A stretch of DNA of 64,000 bases from Marinobacter nanhaiticus D15-8W (GTDB taxonomy: Bacteria; Pseudomonadota; Gammaproteobacteria; Pseudomonadales; Oleiphilaceae): the NCBI RefSeq assembly GCF_036511935.1, contig NZ_AP028878.1:4464001-4528000 (forward strand). The letters are read 5' to 3'. Positions within the stretch are counted from its first letter, which is position 1. Each line of letters starts with the position of its first letter. The notes under the pieces were generated by a model. It was not told the origin of the DNA. It searched no databases and worked only from the letters and a program-made list of their open reading frames with translations. The position numbers and the translations under genes were made by a program. Below are positions 33,342 to 43,600 of this stretch, piece by piece.

Positions 33342-34511
33342 TCACAACGGCCCCATCAACAGGCCGCCCAACGCCGATACGACCACCACCCGCCAAGGCG
33401 CTACCTTCCACACCGTGAGGAGGACAAAACAAACCAGGGCGAGGACGAAAGCCTCGGGACCAATGATCGCTGATGTCCAAACCGGGTCATAAAACGCTGC
33501 ACCGAGAATGCCCACGACCGCAGCGTTGGTACCGCGCATCAATGCCGGTGCCCAGGTGTTTTGCCGCAACTGTTGCCAGAAAGGCATGACGCCGACCAGC
33601 AGCAGGAAGCCCGGCAGGAAGATGGCCACCAATGCGAGTGCTGCTCCGGGCACGCCACCCAGCAACGCACCCAGGTATGCTGAGAAGGTAAACAACGGAC
33701 CGGGAATAGCCTGGGCAGCGCCATACCCCGCGAGGAAATCGTCGGCGCTCATCCATCCGGAACGCACAACTTCCGATTCCAACAGCGGCAGGACGACATG
33801 GCCGCCACCGAAAACCAGGGCACCCGCCCGGTAGAACACATCGATCAACGTCACCGCATGGACTGCATCGATCGCAGCGATGATTGGCAGGCCTAAAAGC
33901 AACGCAAAGAACAGCAGCAACGCAACGAGACCCGCGTTGCGGCTTAGCCGCATCCCGAGGTCCCGCGAGGTCGGCGGGGCACTATCCTGACAGAACCAGA
34001 ACCCCGCCAGCGCCCCAACGACGATTGCAAGGACCTGCCCACCAGGGCCGCCCACAGCGACGACGACCAGTACCGCCAGCGTGGCTATCGTAGCTCGGGG
34101 CCTGTCCGGGCAGAGGTTGCGTGCCATGCCCCATAAGGCCTGGGCAACAATCGCCACGGCAACAATCTTCAGACCGGAAAGGACACCCTGCCCAAAGGGA
34201 TTGTCCAGCTCAAAGCTGATCGCGGCGAATAAAGCCAGCAGGATCGCCGAAGGCAACGTGAATGCCAGCCAAGCGGCAACAGCGCCTGCATAGCCGCCGC
34301 GCAGGAGCCCCAATGCAAAGCCTACTTGGCTACTCGCCGGCCCCGGCAGGAACTGGCATAGCGCCACAAGGTCGCCATAGGCCTCATCGCTCAGCCAGCG
34401 GCGACGTTCCACGAATTCGGCGCGGAAGTAGCCCAGATGGGCGATAGGCCCACCAAATGATGTCAGGCCCAGGAGGAGGAAGGCACGGAAAACTTCCGCG
34501 AAACGCTGCAA
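33342..34511 (-). CDS. chrA: Chromate transporter ChrA
   Basis: The 389-residue membrane protein has two homologous halves. The first starts FRAFLLLGLTSFGGPIAHLGYFR with ALCQFLPGPASSQVGF; the second has GALVFGGGHVVLPLL and YGAAQAIPGPLF. This is the long-chain CHR family layout, an inner-membrane antiporter that expels chromate. The best start is TTG 34511 (an in-frame stop lies two codons upstream), with GGGG upstream. No chrB-like regulator is next to it. CHR proteins sometimes have sulfate-linked roles, so chromate resistance is a family inference. Confidence 0.9.
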   Translation of the reverse strand: MQRFAEVFRAFLLLGLTSFGGPIAHLGYFRAEFVERRRWLSDEAYGDLVALCQFLPGPASSQVGFALGLLRGGYAGAVAAWLAFTLPSAILLALFAAISFELDNPFGQGVLSGLKIVAVAIVAQALWGMARNLCPDRPRATIATLAVLVVVAVGGPGGQVLAIVVGALAGFWFCQDSAPPTSRDLGMRLSRNAGLVALLLFFALLLGLPIIAAIDAVHAVTLIDVFYRAGALVFGGGHVVLPLLESEVVRSGWMSADDFLAGYGAAQAIPGPLFTFSAYLGALLGGVPGAALALVAIFLPGFLLLVGVMPFWQQLRQNTWAPALMRGTNAAVVGILGAAFYDPVWTSAIIGPEAFVLALVCFVLLTVWKVAPWRVVVVSALGGLLMGPL

Positions 34512-34863
34512 TGTTCACATCCCCAAAACAATTGGAAGGCTTGAGGCAAAGCATCCCAATGGAATCGCGCAAAAAAATGGCCGGTCAAAGGCCGGCCGGA
34601 AGTTTCCCATTGTGATAACAGAAGTCTGACACGTATCTCCAGATGTCACGGGGACAGTCTAGCCAATGCGGAATGACAGTTTCGTGACACAGTCAGGGAA
34701 GCGCATCAGGTGCCGTACGGTACTACACGAAAAAGACCGGCCTCGCGGACCGGCAACGTCGGAGTGACTTTGCGTCGAATGGCTCAATAAACGGAGCCAA
34801 AGGCCCCGTGTAGCGACGCGCCAAACAATACGGAGCCGGCTTCGGAATGGACGAAAAGATCAC
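34512..34863. other. Intergenic between pcuC-like and chrA genes
   Basis: This 352-bp region lacks a gene. It holds the terminator-like hairpin at 34729-34753 and, near 34570-34600, a GGCCGG-rich palindrome upstream of chrA. Confidence 0.45.
34729..34753 (-). terminator. Terminator-like hairpin after the PCu(A)C gene
   Basis: On the minus strand CCGGTC and GGCCGG form a short GC stem around CGCGA, followed by TCTTTTT. It lies about 110 bp after the stop of the copper chaperone gene. Confidence 0.55.
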
Positions 34864-35364
34864 CTAACGATGATGCCCGGACATTTCGCCCCCGGGCGCA
34901 CTGGAGGGGCCATGTTCGATCTGGACATCTAATTCGATATCGTCTCGATGGACGAATTCCAGCGTCAGCGAAAAAGACTCGCCCTCCTTCAGGGGCTCAT
35001 CAAGCCCCATCAGCATGACGTGGTAGCCATTGGGTTCGAACCGGACGGTCCCGCCTGCCGGAATTTCCAAGCCACCTTCGACCGCATCCATACGCATGGT
35101 GCCGGCCTCTTCGCGGGTCCGATGGATACTGGCCATACCGGTAACGGGCGTACTGACCCCTTCGAGCACAACCGACTTGTCGCCGTGGTTTTTGATCGTG
35201 AAATAAGCGGCGCCGTTGATCGGTTTTACCGGTGGCGTGGGTCGGGCCCATGGATGGTCGACCTGGATCCCATGGTGAGGAGATTCCTGGGCAAGCGCGG
35301 CCGACGTAGCCAAGACGACACACGCCAGCGTTGCGATATGCACAAGACAATTTGCTGCTTTCAT
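34864..35364 (-). CDS. Periplasmic copper chaperone PCu(A)C (DUF461)
   Basis: The 166-residue protein has a cleavable signal peptide (MKAANCLVHIATLACVVLATSAALA). The PCu(A)C copper site is present: MASIHRTREEAGTMRM followed by GYHVMLMGL, supplying the Met and His ligands. A His-rich tail ends SGHHR. Such proteins carry Cu(I) in the periplasm to cytochrome oxidase. The start is ATG 35364 with GAGGGT upstream; the frame extends one codon further to a TTG. Three 18-bp repeats lie directly upstream and may be its control region. Confidence 0.9.
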   Translation of the reverse strand: MKAANCLVHIATLACVVLATSAALAQESPHHGIQVDHPWARPTPPVKPINGAAYFTIKNHGDKSVVLEGVSTPVTGMASIHRTREEAGTMRMDAVEGGLEIPAGGTVRFEPNGYHVMLMGLDEPLKEGESFSLTLEFVHRDDIELDVQIEHGPSSAPGGEMSGHHR

Positions 35365-35374
35365 CAATACCCTC

Positions 35375-35428
35375 GCAATATCTGCATAGCTTGCAATATC
35401 TGCATAGCTCGCAATATTTGCATAGATA
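35375..35428. repeat. Three tandem 18-bp repeats upstream of the copper chaperone gene
   Basis: gcaatatctgcatagctt at 35375-35392 is repeated at 35393-35410 (one change) and 35411-35428 (two to three changes). Each copy holds a partly palindromic TGCAATATNTGCA-like core. They end 10 bp upstream of the gene's start, inside its likely leader or promoter. Confidence 0.85.
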
Positions 35429-35623
35429 GTAGCATTCGATTAGCGCTATCTGGACTTAGCGCTAACTCGATCTAGTACTCATTCGTTCCAGTACGGTCGC
35501 GCGTGACGGTCGAGCCCCCTTGAACATGTATGGCCAACGGGATTTTAGGCTTTATCATGCCGGAAATAGTAGATGGGGAAGCGTCACAAACCAGTTCAAG
35601 TTTAATTCAAGGAGGGTGGCATC

Positions 35624-36169
35624 ATGTCGCTGAAGCAGCAGTTCGCCCTGATGGCGGACTACAACGCCTGGATGAATATTGAGCTCTACACCCATGCGTC
35701 CAAGCTGGTCCCGGAGACCCGGCGCCAGGATATGGGAGCATTCTTCGGCTCGATAGAAAGTACGCTGAACCACATCCTGGTGGCCGACATTGTCTGGCTG
35801 CGGCGCTTCGAATCCCACCCGTCGGCCTTTGCCACCCTGAAGAACCTGTCCGACTTCCCGCACCCGGAATCACTCGGCCGTCTGCTGTTCGACGAATTTA
35901 CGTTATTGCACGAAAGCCGCAAGAACATGGACGCTCTGCTCATCCGCTTCATCGAAGAAACGGACGAGCAGGATTACGACGTTCCGCTACATTACCGCAA
36001 CAGTAAGGGCATGCCGTTTACCAAACCCTTCGGCCCCCTGCTGATGCACCTGTTCAACCACCAGACCCATCATCGCGGCCAGGCTTCTGCCCTATTCAAC
36101 CAGCTGGGCGTCGACATCGGCGTCACTGACCTGCTGCCCCGCATACCGGATCAGCTAAAGGCGATGTAA
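35624..36169 (+). CDS. DinB-family protein
   Basis: The 181-residue protein has the four-helix DinB layout. Metal-ligand histidines fit NHILVADIVWLRRF at about residue 50 and MHLFNHQTHHRGQ at about residue 145. It starts ATG 35624 with AGGAGG upstream. DinB-fold enzymes include thiol-dependent transferases, and most members have no known substrate. It stands alone. Confidence 0.85.
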   Translation: MSLKQQFALMADYNAWMNIELYTHASKLVPETRRQDMGAFFGSIESTLNHILVADIVWLRRFESHPSAFATLKNLSDFPHPESLGRLLFDEFTLLHESRKNMDALLIRFIEETDEQDYDVPLHYRNSKGMPFTKPFGPLLMHLFNHQTHHRGQASALFNQLGVDIGVTDLLPRIPDQLKAM

Positions 36170-36213
36170 CTTCCGGGAGCCCCTGATTAAAGGCATCAAC
36201 GCGGGGCAAACCA

Positions 36214-36585
36214 TCAACCAAAGTGGAAGAAAGCCACCTTGTTGCCATCGAGGTCACGGATGTAGGCGCCGTAGAACCGGTCGGGAATGCGTTGACCGGG
36301 CTCACCCTCGCACGTTGCGCCCAGAGTGATCGCCTTCTTGTAGCAGGCATCCACCCCCTCCTTGGACCCTGGGTGGATCGCCACCATAGTGCCATTACCG
36401 GGCTCATGGGGCTGTTCGTTGTACGGAGTGCACACCGCCAACATAGGTTCACTCATACGCTTGCCGATGAACGCGATCCTCCCCATGTCCATTAGCACCT
36501 TGGCTCCGATATCTCCCAGCAGGTCGCTGTAGAAAGACTTCGCCCGGTCCATATTGCTGACGCCGAGGGTGACGTATCCAATCAT
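36214..36585 (-). CDS. VOC-family (glyoxalase/dioxygenase superfamily) protein
   Basis: The 123-residue product MIGYVTLGVSNMDRAKSFYSDLL continues with paired beta-alpha-beta-beta-beta modules and ends FYGAYIRDLDGNKVAFFHFG, typical of single-domain VOC proteins. Start ATG 36585 has AAGGAG upstream; the longer frame to 36675 has none. The substrate is unknown. Confidence 0.85.
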   Translation of the reverse strand: MIGYVTLGVSNMDRAKSFYSDLLGDIGAKVLMDMGRIAFIGKRMSEPMLAVCTPYNEQPHEPGNGTMVAIHPGSKEGVDACYKKAITLGATCEGEPGQRIPDRFYGAYIRDLDGNKVAFFHFG

Positions 36586-36847
36586 GGGAATGCTCCTTTT
36601 GTTGTTAACTGAACGACTTGTTGTTAAGTGAACGGCGTAGTGAGGGGTATTGCCACGCCCGTAGTGTCGGTACAAATAGCCCGAGCCAATTCAGTTGGAC
36701 TGACGACGCAGGCGGCCGGCCGAATGCTGTCCAGACAAGCAGCATACGTCACCCAGCCGAAAACCGGCCAGCCGCCGAATAATTTGCTTGCCGGCCAGGC
36801 AAAACTGGCTAAAATGCGCGCAATTCAGCGGTCCAGAAGTACCTGCA

Positions 36848-37660
36848 ATGTTCATTTCCTTTGATATCTTTCGTACGCTCAGCTTCCCGGACACCCGCGT
36901 CCTCAAGCCTGAGCAGATGTTTGCCGAGAAAGACCTGCTACGCAGTGCCGACTGGGTACTTTTCCCGGAATACTGGCAGCTCAACGCCCTCGTCCATGGC
37001 CTGAAGTGCCGCGTATTCCCGAGTTTGGCCAGTTACCAGATCGGCCATAACAAGGTCGAGATGACCCGTGCCTTCCAGATGCTGGTGCCCGGCAATACGC
37101 CCTTCACCCTGATCGACGCCAACGGACCGCAGGAACGGGAGAAGATCTGGGATGCCATGCCCCTGCCCTTCGTCGCCAAGCTACCACGTGCCAGTATGGG
37201 CGAGGGCGTGTGGCTGATCGAGAACCGGGGGGACTGGCTGCGTTATTGCGAGTGCACCGATGTACTCTATGCTCAGGAATACCTGCCGATCGACCGGGAC
37301 CTGCGTATCGTGATCGTCGGCGATCGGGTGGTCACTGCATACTGGCGTCACCAGGCCGATCAGGGCTTCTACAATAACGTGGCCCGCGGCGGTCGCGTCG
37401 TGTATGGCGAGATTCCTGAAGCGGCCACCGAACTGGCACTGCGCGTAGCGCGTGAACTGGGTGTGGATCACGCCGGTTTCGACGTCGCCATGGTTGGCAA
37501 CCACCCTTACCTGTTCGAGTTCAACCGGCTCTTCGGGAACCAGGGACTACAGGGCGGCATCCTGCGGGATGCAATCCTCGATTACCTCAAGCGTGAAGCG
37601 TCACCCCAGGATCCAGAGGGTCCACCACCACCGCAGGGGATCTTTCCCATCGCGGTTTGA
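36848..37660 (+). CDS. ATP-grasp domain protein (RimK-like)
   Basis: The 270-residue protein begins MFISFDIFRTLSFPDTRVLK. It has ATP-grasp marks: PFVAKLPRASMGEGVWLI (phosphate-binding loop), YAQEYLPIDRDLRIVIVGDRVV and a C-terminal DVAMVGNHPYLFEFNRLFGNQG with acid/Asn metal ligands. ATP-grasp enzymes join a carboxylate to an amine or thiol through an acylphosphate; the substrate here is unknown. The frame is open to 36788 but ATG 36848 gives a compact start. Confidence 0.8.
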   Translation: MFISFDIFRTLSFPDTRVLKPEQMFAEKDLLRSADWVLFPEYWQLNALVHGLKCRVFPSLASYQIGHNKVEMTRAFQMLVPGNTPFTLIDANGPQEREKIWDAMPLPFVAKLPRASMGEGVWLIENRGDWLRYCECTDVLYAQEYLPIDRDLRIVIVGDRVVTAYWRHQADQGFYNNVARGGRVVYGEIPEAATELALRVARELGVDHAGFDVAMVGNHPYLFEFNRLFGNQGLQGGILRDAILDYLKREASPQDPEGPPPPQGIFPIAV

Positions 37661-37689
37661 TTGCCATATACAGTTTGATCTCCAAGAAA

Positions 37690-37718
37690 GGAGCGGGCCC
37701 GGCATCCCGGACCGCTCC
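37690..37718 (-). terminator. Hairpin between convergent genes
   Basis: A GC-rich imperfect inverted repeat, ggagcgg…ccgctcc, lies in the 84 bp between the convergent ATP-grasp and DUF4397 genes. A T-rich stretch follows it on the minus strand. It probably ends transcription of the lipoprotein gene. Confidence 0.55.
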
Positions 37719-37744
37719 CTGCCACGCTGTGACTCCGTCCCGCT

Positions 37745-39097
37745 CTAGAATTCATCCAATGTGGTAACGGTGAACTGCGAGGCATCGTCGTCCACCTCAC
37801 GTGCGACCACGGTGTAGACACTGCCCGCGGCCAAAGTGACATCCAACGGGCCGATGGCAACCGTACCGGTGCCGGCGACAGTCACACACAGGGTATAGTC
37901 CCCAGCCTCCACTTCCAGATATCCGGAACTCGCCTTGTAGGGCACATCCGTAAGTACCGGATCGGCATTACCCGGGCAGGCATTACCCTGGGCGACGGCG
38001 TAGACGTCGACATCAGGCGCCTGGGACGCACCGTGGATAACCCGCAGTTTTGCCGCAGTGGCAACGTCGCGGTTGTCATCCTCGAAGGGCAGCAATTCCA
38101 GCGCTGTCACGGCATTCGACGCCAGTACCGTGTATGCATTTCCGTTCACGAGATCGAGTTCCGCATCGGCAACGACCGTCGGACTGCCTGTGGCGGTGAC
38201 GCCTACTGTTGTAGTGCCGGCTGGCAGCGATGCATAGTCCAGGGCAGGATCATTCCCGGAACCCGGGAAGGCATTGGGAAAGGCCAGGTCAGTGGTGGCA
38301 GCGACACCGTCGACATAGATATCGACATTCGGTGCGTCGTAAGAGTTGTGCACTGCACGGATGCCAGCACCGGCATCCGCGTCGACGATCTCAGTGACCA
38401 CGCCGTCGTCTTCGACAATCAGACTGATGGGCGAGTCGCCAAAATTGGTATTGTCCACAGCGCCGATAAACAGCGACTTGTCGGCGGCAAGCTGAATAGT
38501 GCCACTGTCGAATACCGGCGTACTGCCACCCTCGGCAGTCACACGAATCTGGTAGTCGCCGGCGGGAACATCCACCGCATCGAGTGTTTCCCTGAAGCTG
38601 AAGGAACCAATCGGTGATGCAGAAACCAGATCCGCCCCAGGCGCCGTCACATAGACATCCACGGCGGGTGCGTCCGCTGCCAGATGGGCCACCCGGACGC
38701 GGACCTGGCCGCTGGCAAGATCGCTTTCTGGCTGTTCCACCAGCAACAGTTCGGGGCCGCCGCCGGCGACGGTGCCGACAGCCGCCGCGTAGTAGCGAAT
38801 GTCATCGGCAATCATAATGTCCGCAGGACCAATAACCGTCTGGGTTTGGTCACCGGGTAGTCGCGCGTCGACAGCAACGGCGTAGGTTCCGGTCTCAAGC
38901 TCGACCTCGCCACCGCTCTTGAACGGCACATCGCTAAACAAGGTATCGCTCCCCGCCACCACGTTGACATTCGGTGCGTCAGCTGAAGTATGGAGCACCA
39001 CCAGTTCGCTGGTTTCAGGGGAGTCGTCGTCATCATCACAACCGGTCAGCGCCAGGAAGGCCAGACTGACGAGAAAGAGCGGCAATGCATGGTTCAT
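37745..39097 (-). CDS. DUF4397-domain lipoprotein
   Basis: The 450-residue protein has a lipoprotein signal (MNHALPLFLVSLAFLALTGC) followed by a run of five Asp. It contains four related modules: VVLHTSADAPNVNVV, VRVAHLAADAPAVDVYV, IRAVHNSYDAPNVDIYV and LRVIHGASQAPDVDVYA. DUF4397 modules are beta-sandwich-like and surface-exposed. With Asp after the lipidated Cys, inner-membrane retention is possible. ATG 39097 has GGAGG upstream. The function is unknown; adhesion or ligand binding is plausible. Confidence 0.88.
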   Translation of the reverse strand: MNHALPLFLVSLAFLALTGCDDDDDSPETSELVVLHTSADAPNVNVVAGSDTLFSDVPFKSGGEVELETGTYAVAVDARLPGDQTQTVIGPADIMIADDIRYYAAAVGTVAGGGPELLLVEQPESDLASGQVRVRVAHLAADAPAVDVYVTAPGADLVSASPIGSFSFRETLDAVDVPAGDYQIRVTAEGGSTPVFDSGTIQLAADKSLFIGAVDNTNFGDSPISLIVEDDGVVTEIVDADAGAGIRAVHNSYDAPNVDIYVDGVAATTDLAFPNAFPGSGNDPALDYASLPAGTTTVGVTATGSPTVVADAELDLVNGNAYTVLASNAVTALELLPFEDDNRDVATAAKLRVIHGASQAPDVDVYAVAQGNACPGNADPVLTDVPYKASSGYLEVEAGDYTLCVTVAGTGTVAIGPLDVTLAAGSVYTVVAREVDDDASQFTVTTLDEF

Positions 39098-39529
39098 TTT
39101 GTTGTTCCTCCATCGAATGGACATGCCCGGGTAGCTACGACGGAGAAAGGTCGGTGGCCCTTAAATTTGTCAATTATTGTGAAATTAAACCGGTCGTTTT
39201 GATAACTGGAATGTGTGATATGGTCGCCGCCCGTGCAGCAGATAGTCCTCGCAAAGCGAGATCGTTGCGAAGGTCATCATCTTTAAACGGTCATCAATTA
39301 GCCTGGATTACGGCCCCGCCCCTCATAAGAGCAGCCAAACTAGGGGTTTATGCGTATCCACGTTAATGAATCGAAAAGCTATAGATGTGAGTTTGGACAA
39401 ATCCTGCCTTAAGAGCAGGACGTATCGCACGTTTCCAGACAGCCTCCGACGGTGTATAGCAGCCTAATCTTTCCGCTATACTCTGGCGCTTATACGTCAT
39501 CAAGTGAAGAAAAACACAGGGAATCCCTC
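39098..39529. other. Divergent intergenic region with a small hairpin
   Basis: This 432-bp region lies between the lipoprotein and RND pump genes and must hold both promoters. A short inverted repeat at 39402-39420 (tcctgc…gcagga) may be an operator. No TetR- or MarR-type gene lies beside the pump. Confidence 0.4.
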
Positions 39530-40672
39530 ATGCGCACCGCGTCCCGCTTTGCCATTGTCATCGTTGTACTGGTGGTCGTTCTCGGCGGCATTTTCGGTTA
39601 CACCTTTTACAGGTTCGGAAAAATGCAGGAGCAGATGTCTCAGCCCCAGCCTCCGGCCGTTATCGAAGCAACGACCGCCCAGCGTACCTCCTGGATACAG
39701 GCCATCAAGGCAGTCGGTAGCATCACGGCCATCAACGGTGTCGAAGTCGCTAACGAAGTGGCCGGCGTTGTGGAATCGGTCGGTTTCGACTCCGGCGACC
39801 GTGTCGAGAAGGGCGACATCCTGTTGAGGATGGACACCTCCACCGACGAAGCGGCACTACGTACGCAGCGTGCCGAGGCGCAGCTGGCTGTGCAGCAGTT
39901 TAACCGCACATCCGACCTCCTGCCCAAGCGGGCCGTATCCCAAGCCCAATACGATGAGGCCAAGGCCAATATGGAAGCGGCCCGGGCGCGGGTGAATGAG
40001 GCTGAAGCGCAGCTCCAGAAGAAGATCATCAAGGCGCCGTTCGACGGCACACTTGGTTTGAGACTTGTCGACCAGGGCCAGTACCTGGCGGTCGGTACGC
40101 CGATTGTAGAAATCAACATGCTCGACCCGATCTATGTCGACTACACCATTTCCGAAAAGGAACTGATCAACGTCGACGTGGGCCACGACGTCGTTGCCAC
40201 TGTGGCAGCGCTGCCCGATGAAGAGTTTCGCGGAAAAGTGAGCGCCATCAACAGCTCGGTGAATCCACAGACGCGCACCGTGCGCATCCGCGCCACGTTA
40301 AAAAACCCTGAGCAAGCACTACGCCCGGGAATGTTCGCAACGATCCAGACCGTGCGGCCGCAGGAGCGCGATGTGGTCACCCTGCCGCGTACTGCGATTT
40401 CCTTTAACACCTACGGTGATTTCGTCTACGTACTGAAGGAGAAAGACGACGGCCAGCTCGTCACCGAGCGCCGCAGCGTCGAAACGGGTGGCACCCGCTC
40501 AGGCCGCGTGGAGGTTACCAATAACCTCGAAGCTGGCGAGCAAGTCGTCGCCACAGGTCTGCTGCGCCTGCGTTCCGGACAGCCTGTGGAGATCAAGTCC
40601 GAGGGTAACAAGAACGGCTCACCGGACCAGCAACAGTCGGGTGAATCCAGTGGCGGGGAGGCCAGCAACTAA
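39530..40672 (+). CDS. RND efflux periplasmic adaptor (membrane fusion protein)
   Basis: The 380-residue protein has an N-terminal membrane anchor (FAIVIVVLVVVLGGIFGYTFY). The biotinyl-lipoyl half is VEVANEVAGVVESVGFDSGD, then an alpha-hairpin (AEAQLAVQQFNRTSDLLPKRAVSQAQYDEAK), and KAPFDGTLGLRLVDQGQYL. It links the RND pump to an outer-membrane channel. ATG 39530 starts the normal MRTASRF sequence. The stop overlaps the pump start by one base (TAATG), so the two are co-translated. No outer-membrane channel gene is present here. Confidence 0.93.
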   Translation: MRTASRFAIVIVVLVVVLGGIFGYTFYRFGKMQEQMSQPQPPAVIEATTAQRTSWIQAIKAVGSITAINGVEVANEVAGVVESVGFDSGDRVEKGDILLRMDTSTDEAALRTQRAEAQLAVQQFNRTSDLLPKRAVSQAQYDEAKANMEAARARVNEAEAQLQKKIIKAPFDGTLGLRLVDQGQYLAVGTPIVEINMLDPIYVDYTISEKELINVDVGHDVVATVAALPDEEFRGKVSAINSSVNPQTRTVRIRATLKNPEQALRPGMFATIQTVRPQERDVVTLPRTAISFNTYGDFVYVLKEKDDGQLVTERRSVETGGTRSGRVEVTNNLEAGEQVVATGLLRLRSGQPVEIKSEGNKNGSPDQQQSGESSGGEASN

Positions 40673-43600
40673 TGCGTTTCACGGACATATTCGTACACCG
40701 TCCGGTCCTGTCGACGGTTGTCAGTCTGCTGATCCTGCTGCTGGGTGTCCGCGCCGCCATGGACATGGAAGTGCGCGAATACCCGCAGCTCGAAAGCACG
40801 ACCGTCACCGTGACGACGGCCTATCCCGGCGCAAGCTCAGACCTTATCAAGGGCTTTATTACCACGCCTTTGCAACAGGCAATCGCCGAGGCCAGTGGTA
40901 TCGACTACCTGACCTCTACCAGTTCCCAGGGCACTTCGACCATCGAAGCGCATATGGAGCTGAACTACGACGCCAACGCCGCCCTGGCAGAGATCCAGGC
41001 CAAGGTGGCCAGTCAGCGCAACGTGCTGCCGGAGGACGCCCAGGACCCGGTTATCACCTCCACCACCGGTGACAGCACGGCGCTGATGTATATCGCCTTC
41101 TATAGCGAGACCATGCCGGTTCCGCAAATTACCGATTACCTGACCCGGGTGGTCCAGCCCAAACTCCAGGCCCTTTCCGGTGTCGGCAAGGCCGAGCTGC
41201 TGGGCCGCACCTTTGCCCTGCGGGTATGGCTGGATCCGGAGCGTCTGTCGGCGGTGGATATGACCTCTTCGGAAGTCATCCAGGTTTTGCTGAACAACAA
41301 CTACCAGGCCGCCGTGGGTAACACGAAGGGCGAGTTGGTCCAGATCAGCCTGACCAGCGATACTGATGTCGGCAGCCTGGAGCAATTCCAGGATCTGGTT
41401 ATCAAGGAATACGAGGGTTCGCTGATACGCCTGCGGGATATCGCGCGGGTGGAATTGGGTTCAGAAAGCTACGAAAACCTGGCGCTGTATAAGGGCCAAC
41501 CGTCCACCTATGTCGCCATCGAGCTCTCACCGGGCGCCAATCCGCTGACCGTGGCGGAACTGGTGAAGAACGAGTTGCCCCAGATCGAAGCCCAGTTGCC
41601 CTCGGAACTGAGCGTGGAATTGCCTTACGACGCATCTGAGTTCATCGAGGATTCGATCAATGAGGTGGTCCAGACCCTTTGGGAAGCCATCGTTATCGTC
41701 CTCGTCGTGGTCTTCCTCTGCCTGGGCTCACTGCGCGCGGCCGTCGTACCGTCAGTGGCCGTACCGTTGTCGATTATCGGCGGCGCCTTCATCATGCTGA
41801 TGCTGGGCTACTCGCTGAACCTGATGACGCTACTGTCCATGGTTCTCGCCATCGGCCTGGTGGTGGATGACGCGATCATCGTTGTGGAAAACGTTCACCG
41901 CCACATCGAGGCCGGCGAGCCCAAGTTCGATGCCGCAATCAATGGTGCGCGGGAGATGGCTACGCCGATCATTGCCATGACCACCACGCTCGTTGCGGTT
42001 TACGCCCCCATAGGCTTCATGGGCGGTCTGGTGGGTTCGCTGTTCACTGAGTTCGCCTTCACACTGGCCGGTACGGTCGTCATTTCGGGTATCGTTGCCT
42101 TGACCCTGTCGCCTATGTTGTCGGGCAAGGTGCTGAAGCCTCATGGGCAGCCAACGAAGTTCGAAACCAAGGTCGAGAACTTCTTCAACGGCCTGGCCAA
42201 CGGCTATAGCCGGGCATTGTCGTCCTCGCTGGAGACCAAGTCGGTCACCATCTTCTTTGCCTTGGTCGTACTCGTCTCCATCTACGGCATGGTCAAGCTG
42301 AGCCAGAACGAACTGGCGCCGACCGAGGACCAGGGTATCCTGCTGTTCCAGGGCACTGCACCACAAACGGCAACACTGGATTACCTGCAGAAGTACGGTG
42401 CAGAAATGCAGCAGATGATGGAAGAACTGCCAGGCTACGATGAGACCTTCATGCTGCTGGGCATTACAAGTCCAAATGCGGTCTTCGGCGGTTTCAAGAT
42501 GGAGCCCTGGAGCGAGCGCGAGGTATCCCAATTCGAGGTCCAGCCACAATTGCAGGGCGCATTGGCCGGAATCGTCGGGCTGCAGACCGCGGTGTTTCCG
42601 CTCCCGGCCCTGCCCGGCTCGAGCGGCGGCCTGCCGTTCCAGTTCGTTATCACCACCGGCGCCAGCTACGACCAGCTCGATAGCGTAGCCGACGAAATCC
42701 TCGGCAAGGCGATGCAGAGCGGCAACTTCATGTTCGTGCGCAAGTCGATCGAGATCGATCGCCCGATCACCACCATCAAGGTGGATCGCGATCGGGTCGC
42801 TGACCTTGGGCTGTCGATGCAGGATGTGGGTCAGGCAATGTCGAGCATGCTCGGCGGTGGCTATATCAACCGCTTCAACATGGAAGGCCGTTCCTACCAG
42901 GTTATTCCACAGGTGGAGCGCTATGCCCGCGCCGATGTGGATGCACTCAACGAGTACTACATCCGCGCCGACTCCGGCGAGTTGGTGCCGCTATCCAGCG
43001 TGATCAGCTTCAAGGAGGGCGTCGAGCCGTCCCAGCGGACCCAGTTCAACCAACAGAACTCGCTGACCATCGAGGGCATTCCCATCGTACCTATGGGCCA
43101 GGCGATCAACTCCGTCACCCAAGTGGCAGACGAAGTCTTCCCGCAGGGCTTCACCTATGACTTCAAGGGGGATTCCCGCCAGTTCATGCAGCAAGGCAGC
43201 GCGTTGGCCGTTACCTTCTTCCTGTCGCTGCTGGTGATCTACCTGGTGCTGGCAGCTCAGTTCGAGAGCTGGCGAGACCCGTTCATCATCCTGGTATCCG
43301 TGCCCATGTCCGTGGCGGGTGCCATGGCGTTTATCGTGACCGGCATGGCAACGATGAACATCTACACCCAGGTGGGGCTGATCACCCTGATCGGCGTGGT
43401 ATCGAAGAACGGGATCCTGATCGTGGAGTTCGCCAACCAGCTCCAGCACGAGAAGGGGCTGAATAAGCTGGAAGCGGTGATCGAAGCGGCGGCGATTCGC
43501 CTGCGGCCGATCATCATGACCTCCCTGGCGCTGATCGTCGCCATGGTGCCGCTGCTGATGGCGGTTGGCCCGGGCGCGCAGAGCCGCTTCGCCATCGGCC

